A stretch of DNA of 64,000 bases, taken from NCBI RefSeq assembly GCF_000498475.1, contig NZ_AVBI01000016.1, positions 62,001 through 126,000 of the forward strand. The letters are read 5' to 3'. The notes beneath the pieces were generated by a model. It had not been told where the DNA came from. It worked only from the letters and a program-made list of their open reading frames with translations, and did no database searches. A program made the translations under genes and the position numbers. Of this stretch, positions 7,870 through 16,744 are shown piece by piece. This DNA comes from Flavobacterium cauense R2A-7 (lineage in GTDB: Bacteria > Bacteroidota > Bacteroidia > Flavobacteriales > Flavobacteriaceae). Position 1 is the first letter of the stretch. The number at the start of each line of letters is the position of its first letter.

Positions 7870-7951
7870 GGGGAGATACTCAAGCGGCCAACGAGGGCGG
7901 ACTGTAAATCCGCTGATTACATCTTCGCAGGTTCGAATCCTGCTCTCCCCA
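7870..7951 (+). tRNA. tRNA-Tyr (anticodon GTA)
   Basis: An 82-nt class II tRNA with a long variable arm (TGATTACATCTTC region). Acceptor GGGGAGA pairs with TCTCCCC, the anticodon loop CTGTAAA gives GTA, and the T arm is GCAGGTTCGAATCCTGC. It is co-oriented with the flanking Thr tRNAs. Confidence 0.95.
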
Positions 7952-8049
7952 CAAAAATCATCAAAGTAATGCGATGGTTGTCGGATTAGGGATTTAGAAG
8001 TAAGGATTTGTTTTGTGAATTCTGAAAGCTGACTCCTGAATGCACAAAA

Positions 8050-8121
8050 GCCGGTGTAGCTCAGGGGTAGAGTGCTTCCTTGGTAAGGAAGAGGTCACGG
8101 GTTCAATTCCCGTCATTGGCT
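8050..8121 (+). tRNA. tRNA-Thr (anticodon GGT)
   Basis: A 72-nt cloverleaf with acceptor GCCGGTG, anticodon stem CTTCC/GGAAG around TTGGTAA, and T arm CGGGTTCAATTCCCG. It lies 53 bases ahead of tuf, the place of thrT-like genes in the classic tRNA-tuf operon. Confidence 0.95.
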
Positions 8122-8174
8122 CAATTATGTAAATTTGAACACTAATTATATAACTAAGATTAAATTATTAAATC

Positions 8175-9362
8175 ATGGCAAAAGAAACCTTTGATCGTTC
8201 GAAGCCCCATTTAAATATTGGTACTATCGGACACGTAGATCACGGAAAAACAACTTTAACTGCTGCTATTACTAAAGTATTAGCTGATGCTGGTTTATCA
8301 GAAGCTAAATCATTCGATCAGATTGATAACGCACCTGAAGAAAAAGAAAGAGGTATTACTATCAACACTTCTCACGTAGAGTACTCTACAGCTAACCGTC
8401 ACTACGCTCACGTAGACTGTCCAGGTCACGCGGATTACGTTAAGAACATGGTTACTGGTGCTGCTCAGATGGACGGTGCTATCCTTGTAGTTGCTGCAAC
8501 GGATGGTCCAATGCCGCAAACTCGTGAGCACATCCTTTTAGGTCGTCAGGTTGGTGTGCCTAGAATGGTAGTATTCATGAACAAAGTGGATATGGTTGAT
8601 GATGCTGAATTGTTAGAGCTTGTTGAGATGGAAATCAGAGACTTATTGTCTTTCTACCAATATGATGGTGATAACGGACCAGTAGTTCAAGGTTCTGCAT
8701 TAGGAGCTTTAAATGGTGAGCCGAAATGGGTTGCTACAGTAATGGAATTGATGGAAGCGGTTGATAACTGGATTGAGTTACCTGCTCGTGACGTTGATAA
8801 GCCTTTCTTGATGCCAGTTGAGGATGTATTTACAATTACAGGTCGTGGAACTGTTGCTACAGGTCGTATCGAAACTGGTGTTGCTAATACAGGAGATGCT
8901 GTTGAAATCATCGGTATGGGAGCTGAGAAATTGACTTCTACAATTACTGGAGTTGAGATGTTCCGTAAAATCCTTGATAGAGGTGAAGCTGGAGATAACG
9001 TAGGTTTGTTGTTACGTGGTATCAACAAAGAAGATATCAAAAGAGGAATGGTTATCATTAAACCAGGATCTGTAAAACCACACGCTCACTTCAAAGCTGA
9101 GGTATATATCTTGAAAAAAGAAGAAGGTGGACGTCACACTCCATTCCACAACAATTACCGTCCACAGTTCTACGTACGTACAACTGACGTAACAGGTACT
9201 ATTTCTTTACCAGCAGGTGTTGAGATGGTTATGCCAGGTGATAACTTAACAATTGATGTAACTTTGTTAAGCCCAATCGCTTTGTCAGTAGGTTTACGTT
9301 TCGCTATCCGTGAAGGTGGTAGAACAGTAGGTGCTGGTCAGGTAACTGAAATTTTAGACTAA
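8175..9362 (+). CDS. tuf: Elongation factor Tu
   Basis: The 395-residue GTPase delivers aminoacyl-tRNA to the ribosome. G-domain motifs are visible: [11 protein letters not shown] (P loop), the RGITI effector region, DCPGH, and NKVDM. Domains II and III follow with the conserved [13 protein letters not shown] and the C-terminal [13 protein letters not shown]. Codon use is more uniform than in neighbouring genes, as expected for a highly expressed gene. It follows three tRNA genes, an arrangement like E. coli tufB, and ends in a strong hairpin. Confidence 0.99.
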   Translation: MAKETFDRSKPHLNIGTIGHVDHGKTTLTAAITKVLADAGLSEAKSFDQIDNAPEEKERGITINTSHVEYSTANRHYAHVDCPGHADYVKNMVTGAAQMDGAILVVAATDGPMPQTREHILLGRQVGVPRMVVFMNKVDMVDDAELLELVEMEIRDLLSFYQYDGDNGPVVQGSALGALNGEPKWVATVMELMEAVDNWIELPARDVDKPFLMPVEDVFTITGRGTVATGRIETGVANTGDAVEIIGMGAEKLTSTITGVEMFRKILDRGEAGDNVGLLLRGINKEDIKRGMVIIKPGSVKPHAHFKAEVYILKKEEGGRHTPFHNNYRPQFYVRTTDVTGTISLPAGVEMVMPGDNLTIDVTLLSPIALSVGLRFAIREGGRTVGAGQVTEILD

Positions 9363-9380
9363 TTCATAGTCAATTATACT

Positions 9381-9410
9381 AAAAACCAGCAGTAAGCTGC
9401 TGGTTTTTTT
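9381..9410 (+). terminator. Intrinsic terminator or attenuator after tuf
   Basis: A perfect stem AAAAACCAGCAG/CTGCTGGTTTTT with a TAAG loop and T run. It lies only five bases before tRNA-Trp with no visible promoter between, so it may act as a partial terminator. Confidence 0.9.
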
Positions 9411-9415
9411 AACAA

Positions 9416-9486
9416 ACGGGCGTAGTTCAAGGGTAGAATAGCGGTCTCCAAAACCGTTGATGGGGGTTCGAATCCCTCCGCCCGTG
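9416..9486 (+). tRNA. tRNA-Trp (anticodon CCA)
   Basis: A 71-nt cloverleaf with acceptor ACGGGCG paired to CGCCCGT, anticodon loop CTCCAAA and T arm GGGGTTCGAATCCC(T). It lies between tuf and secE, a common flavobacterial order. Confidence 0.95.
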
Positions 9487-9501
9487 CAAAAGCAATATAT
9501 A

Positions 9502-9699
9502 ATGACAAAAGTTGTTAATTACATAACGGAAGCATTTGAAGAGTTAAAATCAAATGTTACTTGGCCGGAATGGGCTGAAGTGCAAAAGTTAACTATAATA
9601 GTAGCTTTATTTTCTATTTTATTTGCATTGGCAACTTGGGGAGTGGATTCCGTATTTGCTAAAGCATTAGGATTTTTCTTTAATTGGTTAAAAGCTTAA
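9502..9699 (+). CDS. secE: Preprotein translocase subunit SecE
   Basis: A 65-residue single-span protein: a short amphipathic N-terminal helix (ITEAFEELKSNVTWPEWAEVQKLT, containing the conserved TWP) and one transmembrane helix (IIVALFSILFALATWGVDSVF). SecE clamps SecY in the general secretion channel. ATG 9502 is chosen because a longer frame would start inside tRNA-Trp. It is directly upstream of nusG, the usual order. Confidence 0.95.
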   Translation: MTKVVNYITEAFEELKSNVTWPEWAEVQKLTIIVALFSILFALATWGVDSVFAKALGFFFNWLKA

Positions 9700-9709
9700 T
9701 TTTTTTGAT

Positions 9710-10261
9710 ATGATTGATAATAATGTCAAAAAATGGTATGTAGTTAGAGCGGTTAGCGGACAGGAAAATAAGGTCAAAAACTATATCGAGACGGAAATTA
9801 ACCGTTTGGGTATGGGTGATTTTATTTCACAGGTATTGGTTCCGACTGAAAAAGTGGTAACCGTGCGTGATGGAAAAAAAATAAGCAAAGACCGTGTGTA
9901 CTTTCCGGGATACGTTATGATTGAAGCTAACTTAGCCGGAGAGATTCCTCACATCATTAAATCGATTACCGGTGTAATTGGTTTTTTGGGTGAAACAAAA
10001 GGAGGAGAAGCTGTTCCGTTACGTCAGGCAGAAGTAAACAGAATGTTAGGTAAGGTGGATGAGTTATCTGTAAAGGTAGATCAAGGTGCTATACCGTATT
10101 CAGTTGGTGAAACCGTAAAAGTAATTGACGGACCATTCAATGGATTCAACGGAACGGTTGAAAAAGTGAATGAAGAGAAGCGTAAACTTGAGGTGATGGT
10201 GAAGATTTTCGGAAGAAAAACACCATTGGAATTGAGTTTTATGCAGGTTGAAAAAGTATAA
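9710..10261 (+). CDS. nusG: Transcription termination/antitermination protein NusG
   Basis: The 183-residue protein carries the NGN domain (KKWYVVRAVSGQENKVKNYIE) that binds RNA polymerase across the cleft, then a KOW domain near the C-terminus (VGETVKVIDGPFNGFNGTVEKVNEEKRKLEV). It reduces pausing and couples transcription to translation or Rho. It lies 10 bases after secE and upstream of the ribosomal protein genes, the conserved bacterial order. Confidence 0.98.
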   Translation: MIDNNVKKWYVVRAVSGQENKVKNYIETEINRLGMGDFISQVLVPTEKVVTVRDGKKISKDRVYFPGYVMIEANLAGEIPHIIKSITGVIGFLGETKGGEAVPLRQAEVNRMLGKVDELSVKVDQGAIPYSVGETVKVIDGPFNGFNGTVEKVNEEKRKLEVMVKIFGRKTPLELSFMQVEKV

Positions 10262-10283
10262 TATCGTTACATATAATAAACCC

Positions 10284-10311
10284 ACATCAATCGCTTCCAA
10301 TTGATAGATGT
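10284..10311 (+). promoter_or_regulatory. Hairpin in the nusG-rplK leader
   Basis: ACATCAATCG pairs with TTGATAGATGT apart from one A-A mismatch, forming a 9-10 bp stem 18 bases before the rplK ATG. It could be a translational control site for an r-protein such as uL1. No T run follows, so it is not a terminator. Confidence 0.4.
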
Positions 10312-10328
10312 GCTAAATTTTTTTAAAA

Positions 10329-10766
10329 ATGGCTAAAGAAATTAGTAAAGTAGTTAAACTACAAGTTAAGGGAGGTGCCGCGAATCCTTCGCCACCGGTT
10401 GGACCTGCTTTGGGGGCTGCTGGAGTTAACATCATGGAGTTCTGTAAGCAGTTCAATGCGAGAACACAAGATAAACCTGGCAAAGTTTTACCAGTACAGA
10501 TTACTGTGTATAAAGACAAGTCTTTTGACTTCGTTGTTAAAACGCCACCTGCTGCAATTCAATTATTAGAAGCAGCTAAATTAAAGTCTGGTTCAGGGCA
10601 ACCAAACCGTAAAAAAGTAGCTAATGTTACTTGGGATCAAATTAGAGCTATCGCTGAAGACAAAATGGCTGACTTAAATGCTTTCGAAATCGAAAAAGCA
10701 ATGAGTATGGTTGCCGGAACAGCTAGATCTATGGGTATAACAGTATCAGGAACAGCTCCTTTTTAA
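10329..10766 (+). CDS. rplK: Large ribosomal subunit protein uL11
   Basis: 145 residues, starting [29 protein letters not shown], the invariant N-terminal proline-rich region of uL11. The C-terminal domain carries the 23S GTPase-centre RNA-binding motif ([10 protein letters not shown]). Together with the L10/L12 stalk it forms the factor-binding site used by EF-Tu and EF-G. First of the rplK-rplA-rplJ-rplL series. Confidence 0.98.
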   Translation: MAKEISKVVKLQVKGGAANPSPPVGPALGAAGVNIMEFCKQFNARTQDKPGKVLPVQITVYKDKSFDFVVKTPPAAIQLLEAAKLKSGSGQPNRKKVANVTWDQIRAIAEDKMADLNAFEIEKAMSMVAGTARSMGITVSGTAPF

Positions 10767-10784
10767 TCGTAAAAAGAAAAAGAC

Positions 10785-11474
10785 ATGGCAAAATTGACAA
10801 AAAAGCAAAAAGAGGCTGCAGCAAAAATTGAGAAGAACAAATTATACTCTTTAAAAGATGCATCTGCATTAATTAAAGAAGTTGCTTCTGCAAAATTTGA
10901 TGAGTCTGTTGATATCGCAGTGAAATTAGGGGTAGATCCTAGAAAAGCGAATCAAATGGTAAGAGGCGTAGTAACGTTACCTCACGGTACTGGAAAAGAT
11001 GTTAGAGTATTAGCATTAGTTACTCCGGATAAAGAAGCAGAAGCTAAAGCTGCTGGTGCAGACCACGTTGGTTTAGACGACTATTTACAAAAAATCAAAG
11101 ACGGTTGGACGGATATTGATGTAATCATCACTATGCCTGCTGTTATGGGTAAATTAGGTCCTTTAGGACGTGTTTTAGGTCCAAGAGGTTTAATGCCAAA
11201 CCCTAAAACAGGTACTGTAACTATGGATGTAGCGAAAGCTGTTGAAGAAGTTAAAGCTGGTAAAATCGACTTTAAAGTTGACAAAACAGGAATCGTTCAC
11301 GCTGGAATCGGAAGAATTTCTTTTGATGCTCAAAAAATCACGGAGAACGCTCACGAAATTATTCAAACATTAATCAAATTGAAACCAACTGCAGCAAAAG
11401 GTACTTACATCAAGAGTATCCACATCTCATCAACAATGAGCCCTGCAATTGCTTTAGATCCTAAAGCAGTTTAA
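10785..11474 (+). CDS. rplA: Large ribosomal subunit protein uL1
   Basis: The 229-residue protein has uL1 signatures including the [10 protein letters not shown] region and the two-domain layout of about 230 residues. It forms the L1 stalk at the E site. In other bacteria it also binds its own mRNA to repress the L11-L1 operon; the hairpin before rplK is a possible site here. It starts 18 bases after rplK. Confidence 0.98.
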   Translation: MAKLTKKQKEAAAKIEKNKLYSLKDASALIKEVASAKFDESVDIAVKLGVDPRKANQMVRGVVTLPHGTGKDVRVLALVTPDKEAEAKAAGADHVGLDDYLQKIKDGWTDIDVIITMPAVMGKLGPLGRVLGPRGLMPNPKTGTVTMDVAKAVEEVKAGKIDFKVDKTGIVHAGIGRISFDAQKITENAHEIIQTLIKLKPTAAKGTYIKSIHISSTMSPAIALDPKAV

Positions 11475-11496
11475 TTGGTAGTTAAAAATTTTTAGT

Positions 11497-11994
11497 ATGA
11501 CTAGAGAAGAAAAATCAATCGCGATTGAAGATTTAACTGCACAGTTAGCTGGGGTGAATGTTGTTTATTTGGCAGACATTTCTGGACTTAATGCAGAAAC
11601 TACTTCAAACTTAAGAAGAGCTTGTTTTAAAGCAGGTATCAAATTAGAGGTTGTTAAGAACACATTGCTTGAAAAAGCTATGGAAGCTTCTGAAAGCAAC
11701 TTCGGTGAGTTATCTACCGTTTTAAAAGGAAATACTTCTATATTAATTGCTGAGACTGCAAACGGTCCTGCAAAAATTATCAAAGAATTCCGTAAGAAAT
11801 CTGATAAACCTTTATTGAAAGGGGCTTACATCAACGAAGAAATCTACATTGGAGATAACTTACTTGATACATTAGCATCTCTTAAATCGAAAGAAGAGGT
11901 TATTGGAGAAATCATCGGATTATTACAATCCCCAGCTCAAAGAGTTATTTCTGCTCTTAAGAACCAATTCAAAGACGAAGAGGGAGCTGAATAA
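11497..11994 (+). CDS. rplJ: Large ribosomal subunit protein uL10
   Basis: 165 residues with the 23S-binding N-terminal domain (MTREEKSIAIEDLTAQL..., VVKNTLLEKA) and a C-terminal helix (SPAQRVISALKNQFKDEEG) that docks bL12 dimers. It is the base of the stalk. The gap from rplA is only 22 bases, too small for the classical L10 leader structure, so control by that structure seems absent here. Confidence 0.97.
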   Translation: MTREEKSIAIEDLTAQLAGVNVVYLADISGLNAETTSNLRRACFKAGIKLEVVKNTLLEKAMEASESNFGELSTVLKGNTSILIAETANGPAKIIKEFRKKSDKPLLKGAYINEEIYIGDNLLDTLASLKSKEEVIGEIIGLLQSPAQRVISALKNQFKDEEGAE

Positions 11995-12048
11995 ATTGCG
12001 CACTAATTAATTATTATATTTTACAAATCATTTTAAAAGATAGAAAAA

Positions 12049-12420
12049 ATGGCAGATTTGAAACAATTCGCAGAACAATTAGTTAACTTAACAGTTAAAG
12101 AAGTTAACGAATTAGCAACAATATTAAAAGACGAGTATGGTATCGAGCCAGCTGCTGCAGCAGTAGTAGTTGCTGCTGGTGGAGGTGATGCTGGTGCTGC
12201 TGAAGAGCAAACTGAATTCACTGTAGTATTGAAAGATGCTGGAGCTTCTAAATTAGGAGTTGTTAAAGCGGTTAAAGAATTAACTGGTTTAGGACTTAAA
12301 GAAGCTAAAGATTTAGTAGATGCTGCACCAACTAACGTTAAAGAAGGTGTTTCTAAAGACGAAGCAGAAGGTCTTAAGAAAGCTTTAGAAGAAGCTGGAG
12401 CTGTAGTTGAGCTTAAATAA
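12049..12420 (+). CDS. rplL: Large ribosomal subunit protein bL12
   Basis: The 123-residue stalk protein. It has an N-terminal dimerisation domain ([26 protein letters not shown]), an Ala/Gly-rich hinge (residues about 36-50) and the C-terminal factor-binding domain ([36 protein letters not shown] split over helices). It recruits translational GTPases. It lies 54 bases after rplJ. Confidence 0.98.
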   Translation: MADLKQFAEQLVNLTVKEVNELATILKDEYGIEPAAAAVVVAAGGGDAGAAEEQTEFTVVLKDAGASKLGVVKAVKELTGLGLKEAKDLVDAAPTNVKEGVSKDEAEGLKKALEEAGAVVELK

Positions 12421-12443
12421 GCTAAACTAAGTTTAATAATTTA

Positions 12444-12481
12444 GGTTTAGGCCTTTGGAAGTACTTTCCAAGGCCTAAACC
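12444..12481 (+). promoter_or_regulatory. Long hairpin between rplL and rpoB
   Basis: GGTTTAGGCCTT...AAGGCCTAAACC forms a stem of about 16 bp with one bulge and a small loop. No T run follows, so this may be a processing site or a weak terminator rather than a standard terminator. The remaining 195 bases before rpoB show no clear TAnnTTTG promoter. Confidence 0.6.
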
Positions 12482-12679
12482 ATTTTGCGTATAATAATTA
12501 TTCTTAAAATTTGTTTTGAAAATAGTTTGAAAGCGTAAATAATAGTCAATACGAAGAAAGAAAATGAAATTATAACTTTCTGTTCATTTTCAAAGATGTA
12601 TCGGTTATTAAGAAGAAAGTAAAATAAAACTGTGTGTTTACACAAAATCTACTTTTTTTAATCAAAATTTTGTCCATTG

Positions 12680-15600
12680 ATGTTAACAAATCAGACTGAA
12701 AGATTAAATTTCGCCTCGACGAAAAACATCCCAGACTATCCGGATTTTCTGGATATTCAGGTAAAATCTTTTAAGGATTTTTTCCAATTGGAAACCAAGT
12801 CCGACGAAAGAGGAAACGAAGGTCTTTATAATACCTTCATGGAAAACTTCCCAATCACTGATACCAGAAATCAGTTCGTATTGGAATTCCTTGACTACTT
12901 TGTTGATCCACCCCGTTATACAATTGAAGAGTGTATAGACAGAGGTTTAACGTACAGTGTGCCGTTAAAAGCACGTTTGAAATTATACTGTACTGACCCT
13001 GAACATGAAGATTTCGAAACAATTGTACAGGATGTATACTTAGGTACTATCCCGTATATGACACCAAGCGGTACATTTGTTATCAATGGTGCAGAGCGTG
13101 TTGTAGTATCTCAGTTGCACCGTTCACCGGGTGTTTTCTTCGGACAATCTTTCCACGCCAACGGAACAAAATTATACTCTGCCAGAGTAATTCCTTTTAA
13201 AGGTTCTTGGATTGAATTCGCTACCGATATCAACAGCGTAATGTATGCGTATATCGATAGAAAGAAAAAATTACCGGTTACGACTCTTTTCCGTGCTATC
13301 GGATTTGAGCGTGATAAAGATATTCTTGAAATTTTTGACCTTGCAGAAGAAATCAAAGTTTCAAAATCAGGTCTTAAAAAATATATTGGTCGTCGATTAG
13401 CTGCTCGTGTATTGAATACTTGGCACGAAGATTTCGTGGATGAGGATACAGGAGAAGTTGTATCTATCGAACGTAACGAAATTATCTTAGATCGTGACAC
13501 TTTGTTAGATAAAGATAACGTGGAAGAAATCGTAGACGCTAACGTAAAATCAATCTTGTTACACAAGGAGGATAACAACCAAGCGGATTATGCCATCATC
13601 CACAACACGTTACAAAAAGACCCTACAAACTCAGAAAAAGAAGCTGTTGAGCACATCTACCGTCAGTTGCGTAATGCAGAACCGCCTGATGAAGAGACAG
13701 CTCGTGGTATCATCGATAAATTGTTCTTCTCCGATCAACGTTATAACTTAGGTGAAGTTGGTCGTTACAGAATGAACAAAAAATTAGGTTTGGATATCCC
13801 AATGGAAAAACAAGTGTTGACCAAAGAGGATATTATCACTATCGTGAAATACTTGATCGAACTAATCAATTCTAAAGCAGAGATTGATGATATCGACCAC
13901 TTATCCAACCGTCGTGTCAGAACAGTAGGTGAGCAATTGTCGGCACAATTTGGTGTTGGTCTTGCTCGTATGGCAAGAACCATCCGTGAGAGAATGAACG
14001 TTCGTGATAACGAGGTGTTCACGCCAATCGATTTGATCAATGCGAAAACATTATCATCGGTTATCAACTCTTTCTTCGGAACCAACCAGTTGTCTCAGTT
14101 CATGGACCAAACGAATCCATTGGCAGAGATTACACACAAAAGAAGATTGTCTGCCCTAGGACCTGGAGGTCTTTCCCGTGAAAGAGCCGGATTCGAGGTG
14201 CGTGACGTTCACTATACGCACTACGGACGTTTATGTCCGATTGAAACACCAGAGGGACCAAACATTGGTTTGATTTCATCTTTGGGTGTTTACGCGAAAG
14301 TAAACGGAATGGGCTTCATCGAAACACCGTACCGTAAGGTAACTAACGGTACTGTAGATTTAGTTTCAACGCCTGTTTATTTAAGTGCAGAAGAAGAAGA
14401 AGGTAAGATGATTGCTCAGGCAAACATCGAAATGGACCAAACTGGTAAAATTACGGCTGAGAATGTTATTGCTCGTGAAGAGGGTGACTTCCCGGTTGTA
14501 GAACCATCAGCGGTTCATTATACCGACGTAGCACCAAACCAGATCGCTTCGATTTCGGCTTCGTTGATTCCGTTCTTAGAGCATGATGATGCGAACCGTG
14601 CGTTGATGGGATCAAACATGATGCGTCAGGCTGTACCATTGTTACGTCCTGAAGCACCAATTGTTGGAACCGGTCTTGAGCGTCAGGTAGCTACCGATTC
14701 TCGAGTATTGATTAATGCAGAAGGTGAAGGAGTGGTTGAGTATGTTGATGCAAACATGATTACTATCAAATACGATAGAACAGATGCAGAACGTGCGGTA
14801 AGCTTCGATCCGGATGAGAAAACTTATCAGTTAATTAAATTCAGAAAAACCAACCAGAGTACGTCTATCAACTTGAAACCTATCGTTAGAAAAGGGGACC
14901 GAGTTACTAAAGGACAAGTATTGTGTGAAGGTTATGCAACGCAAAATGGAGAGTTAGCTTTAGGTAGAAACCTACAGGTAGCGTTCATGCCTTGGAAAGG
15001 GTACAACTTCGAGGATGCGATTGTAATTTCTGAAAAAGTTGTTCGTGATGATATCTTTACATCCATCCACGTTGACGATTATTCATTAGAAGTTCGTGAT
15101 ACGAAATTGGGTAACGAGGAGTTGACGAATGATATTCCGAACGTTTCTGAAGAGGCAACTAAAGACTTGGATGAAAACGGTATGATCAGAATCGGAGCCG
15201 AGGTGAAGCCTGGCGACATTCTAATCGGAAAAATTACACCAAAAGGAGAATCCGATCCAACTCCGGAAGAGAAATTGTTAAGAGCGATCTTCGGAGATAA
15301 AGCGGGTGACGTGAAAGATGCTTCGTTAAAAGCGTCTCCATCATTACACGGTGTGGTTTTAGACAAAAAATTATTCGCGAGAGCGGTAAAAGATAAACGT
15401 AAACGTTCTAAAGATAAAGACGATTTAGCAGTTCTTGAAACGCAGTTTGAAGTGAAATTCAACGAGTTGAAAGATAAGTTGGTTGAGAAATTATTCGAGA
15501 TCGTTAACGGAAAAACATCTCAGGGTGTAATGAACGATTTGGGTGAGGAAGTATTGCCAAAAGGTAAGAAATACACGCAAAAAATGCTTTACGCAGTAGA

Positions 15601-16492
15601 AGATTTTGCTCACTTAACTAAAGGTCAGTGGACTACAGATGACGAGTCAAATGCTATGGTAAATGACTTGATCCACAACTATAAAATTAAGTTGAACGAT
15701 TTGCAAGGTGCATTACGTAGAGAGAAATTCACGATTACTGTTGGAGATGAATTACCATCAGGTATCTTGAAATTAGCTAAAGTATACATCGCTAAGAAAC
15801 GTAAACTGAAAGTGGGAGATAAGATGGCAGGTCGTCACGGTAACAAAGGTATCGTTGCGAAAATCGTTCGTCAGGAAGATATGCCATTCTTAGAAGACGG
15901 AACACCGGTAGATATCGTATTGAATCCACTAGGGGTACCATCTCGTATGAACATCGGTCAGATTTACGAAACCGTTTTAGGATGGGCAGGTAAAAAATTA
16001 GGAAGAAAGTATGCAACGCCAATTTTTGACGGAGCTTCTCTTGACCAAATCAATGCCTTAACTGACGAAGCAGGTGTTCCAAGATTCGGTCATACCTATT
16101 TGTATGATGGAGGAACTGGAGAGCGTTTCCATCAGCCGGCAACCGTGGGTGTAATTTACATGTTGAAATTAGGACACATGGTTGATGATAAGATGCACGC
16201 ACGTTCTATCGGTCCATACTCATTGATCACGCAGCAGCCTTTAGGAGGTAAAGCACAGTTCGGAGGTCAGCGTTTTGGAGAGATGGAGGTTTGGGCTCTT
16301 GAGGCTTATGGTGCTTCAAGTACTTTAAGAGAGATCTTGACCGTGAAATCGGATGACGTTATCGGTAGAGCAAAAACTTACGAAGCAATCGTTAAGGGAG
16401 AAACTATGCCGGAACCAGGATTACCTGAATCATTCAATGTATTGATGCATGAATTGAAAGGTCTTGGATTAGACATCAGATTAGAAGAATAA
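12680..16492 (+). CDS. rpoB: DNA-directed RNA polymerase subunit beta
   Basis: 1270 residues. ATG 12680 is preferred to the TTG three bases earlier because it gives the usual flavobacterial start [24 protein letters not shown]. The rifampicin region reads [25 protein letters not shown], so positions equivalent to E. coli Q513, D516, H526 and S531 carry the wild-type residues. Other landmarks are [24 protein letters not shown] and the C-terminal clamp region ending [19 protein letters not shown]. It follows rplL after 259 bases and precedes rpoC after 252 bases. Confidence 0.99.
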   Translation: MLTNQTERLNFASTKNIPDYPDFLDIQVKSFKDFFQLETKSDERGNEGLYNTFMENFPITDTRNQFVLEFLDYFVDPPRYTIEECIDRGLTYSVPLKARLKLYCTDPEHEDFETIVQDVYLGTIPYMTPSGTFVINGAERVVVSQLHRSPGVFFGQSFHANGTKLYSARVIPFKGSWIEFATDINSVMYAYIDRKKKLPVTTLFRAIGFERDKDILEIFDLAEEIKVSKSGLKKYIGRRLAARVLNTWHEDFVDEDTGEVVSIERNEIILDRDTLLDKDNVEEIVDANVKSILLHKEDNNQADYAIIHNTLQKDPTNSEKEAVEHIYRQLRNAEPPDEETARGIIDKLFFSDQRYNLGEVGRYRMNKKLGLDIPMEKQVLTKEDIITIVKYLIELINSKAEIDDIDHLSNRRVRTVGEQLSAQFGVGLARMARTIRERMNVRDNEVFTPIDLINAKTLSSVINSFFGTNQLSQFMDQTNPLAEITHKRRLSALGPGGLSRERAGFEVRDVHYTHYGRLCPIETPEGPNIGLISSLGVYAKVNGMGFIETPYRKVTNGTVDLVSTPVYLSAEEEEGKMIAQANIEMDQTGKITAENVIAREEGDFPVVEPSAVHYTDVAPNQIASISASLIPFLEHDDANRALMGSNMMRQAVPLLRPEAPIVGTGLERQVATDSRVLINAEGEGVVEYVDANMITIKYDRTDAERAVSFDPDEKTYQLIKFRKTNQSTSINLKPIVRKGDRVTKGQVLCEGYATQNGELALGRNLQVAFMPWKGYNFEDAIVISEKVVRDDIFTSIHVDDYSLEVRDTKLGNEELTNDIPNVSEEATKDLDENGMIRIGAEVKPGDILIGKITPKGESDPTPEEKLLRAIFGDKAGDVKDASLKASPSLHGVVLDKKLFARAVKDKRKRSKDKDDLAVLETQFEVKFNELKDKLVEKLFEIVNGKTSQGVMNDLGEEVLPKGKKYTQKMLYAVEDFAHLTKGQWTTDDESNAMVNDLIHNYKIKLNDLQGALRREKFTITVGDELPSGILKLAKVYIAKKRKLKVGDKMAGRHGNKGIVAKIVRQEDMPFLEDGTPVDIVLNPLGVPSRMNIGQIYETVLGWAGKKLGRKYATPIFDGASLDQINALTDEAGVPRFGHTYLYDGGTGERFHQPATVGVIYMLKLGHMVDDKMHARSIGPYSLITQQPLGGKAQFGGQRFGEMEVWALEAYGASSTLREILTVKSDDVIGRAKTYEAIVKGETMPEPGLPESFNVLMHELKGLGLDIRLEE

Positions 16493-16504
16493 CAAAAAAA
16501 GCAG

Positions 16505-16744
16505 TTTTCAGTCCCGATTTTTTCGGGGCTGATTACTCATTTATAGAGTTTTTAAGGATTTATACCCGTAACCCGTTCCGATTTTTTATACCAGTGCAGG
16601 GCATTGTATAACTAGCACTTCAGAGGAGAGTCTGAAGTTTAGAGAAGTAATTCGAGGTGGCAGCGTAATGATTTGTCTCTTTTATAAGAGGAAATTATAA
16701 GTCTAAAATCAATTTTAATTGCACGTAAATCAATAGTAAAAACT
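16505..16744 (+). promoter_or_regulatory. Structured rpoB-rpoC intergenic leader
   Basis: The gap holds several stem-loops: AGTCCCGA/TCGGGGCT (16510-16530, one G-T pair), a perfect ACTTCAGA/TCTGAAGT with purine loop GGAGAG (16617-16638), and CTCTT/AAGAG (16677-16690). No TAnnTTTG promoter was recognised. Regulatory or processing function is inferred from structure only. Confidence 0.45.

Noticed and set aside
9457..9501. Upstream extension of secE into tRNA-Trp
   Set aside because: The extra residues are encoded by the tRNA itself; ATG 9502 gives the normal SecE start.
13765..14085. Antisense open frames within rpoB and rpoC
   Set aside because: They are shadows of highly expressed genes with no leader, motif or independent signal.
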